From: Pseudomonas linyingensis | GTDB taxonomy: Bacteria; Pseudomonadota; Gammaproteobacteria; Pseudomonadales; Pseudomonadaceae | Direction: 5' to 3' | Length of the DNA stretch: 64,000 bases | Assembly (NCBI RefSeq): GCF_900109175.1 | Contig: NZ_FNZE01000009.1 | Coordinates: 124,001 to 188,000 of the forward strand | Shown here: in pieces, positions 63,999 through 64,000 of the stretch | Layout of the letters: every line of letters begins with the position of its first letter | Position numbering within the stretch: position 1 is the first letter of the stretch | Notes under the pieces: generated by a model | Told to the model about the DNA's origin: nothing | Databases searched by the model: none | What the model saw: the letters and a program-made list of their open reading frames with translations, nothing else | Made by a program: the position numbers and the translations under genes

Positions 63999-64000
63999 CA

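Overview
The window looks like a chromosome segment of a high-GC Pseudomonas (inference). The reasons are a MuxABC-OpmB-type efflux operon, TamAB, an ANR-type regulator, a PA2779-family protein, a MvaT-type nucleoid protein and typical Pseudomonas gene organisation. The presence of a full class I polyhydroxybutyrate locus (phaB-phaA-phaC-phaC, phasin, phaR) narrows it to PHB-forming lineages; I cannot name the species.

Core part, 1 to about 44,465. The 3' end of the membrane fusion gene is followed by two RND pumps and an outer membrane channel in one overlapping operon (1-8442). Next come a patatin-like lipase and an orphan TRAP binding protein (8565-12107), then tamA-tamB (12334-17732). A leftward three-gene signalling operon follows: a GAF histidine kinase, a receiver protein and a REC-PAS-GGDEF-EAL protein (17821-22674). 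A stress and repair group reads leftward: a second-type FtsH protease, CapA-like protein and PolX coupled by a 4-base overlap, and Hsp20 (22784-28607). An FNR/ANR-type oxygen sensor gene (28723-29484) is divergent from a three-gene cytoplasmic formate dehydrogenase-like operon (29630-33595), with a good ANR box between them. CBS-domain, hydrolase and FAH-family genes lead to the PHB locus, where two tandem phaC paralogues are read with phaA and phaB, and phaP and phaR lie upstream.

Accessory part, about 44,470 to 64,000. Base composition drops sharply directly after the hairpin behind the PA2779-family gene. A Tn7-like transposition module (TnsA-like, TnsB, TnsC, TniQ; 44825-49774) converges on a gene for a tyrosine-recombinase-like protein that lacks recognisable catalytic residues. 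Next is a divergent tyrosine recombinase / KfrA-like pair of the TnpS/TnpT cointegrate-resolution type, without a Tn3 transposase. Downstream is a tightly overlapping three-gene operon encoding a TerB-domain membrane protein, a BrxD-like ATPase and a BrxHI/Lhr-like helicase. This matches the domain set of the Shango anti-phage system. It is followed by the last ~47 codons of a serine resolvase, a MvaT-family xenogeneic silencer, two MITE-like inverted-repeat units, and a segment (AbrB-like gene plus inositol-monophosphatase-family gene) bracketed by 80-bp direct repeats. The end of the window carries an AbiEi/DUF6088-like gene without its toxin, a truncated HicB-like gene and a small zinc-ribbon-like gene. 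The overall picture is a layered mobile island carrying phage defence, inserted beside the PA2779-family gene. I could not locate the right end of the Tn7-like element.
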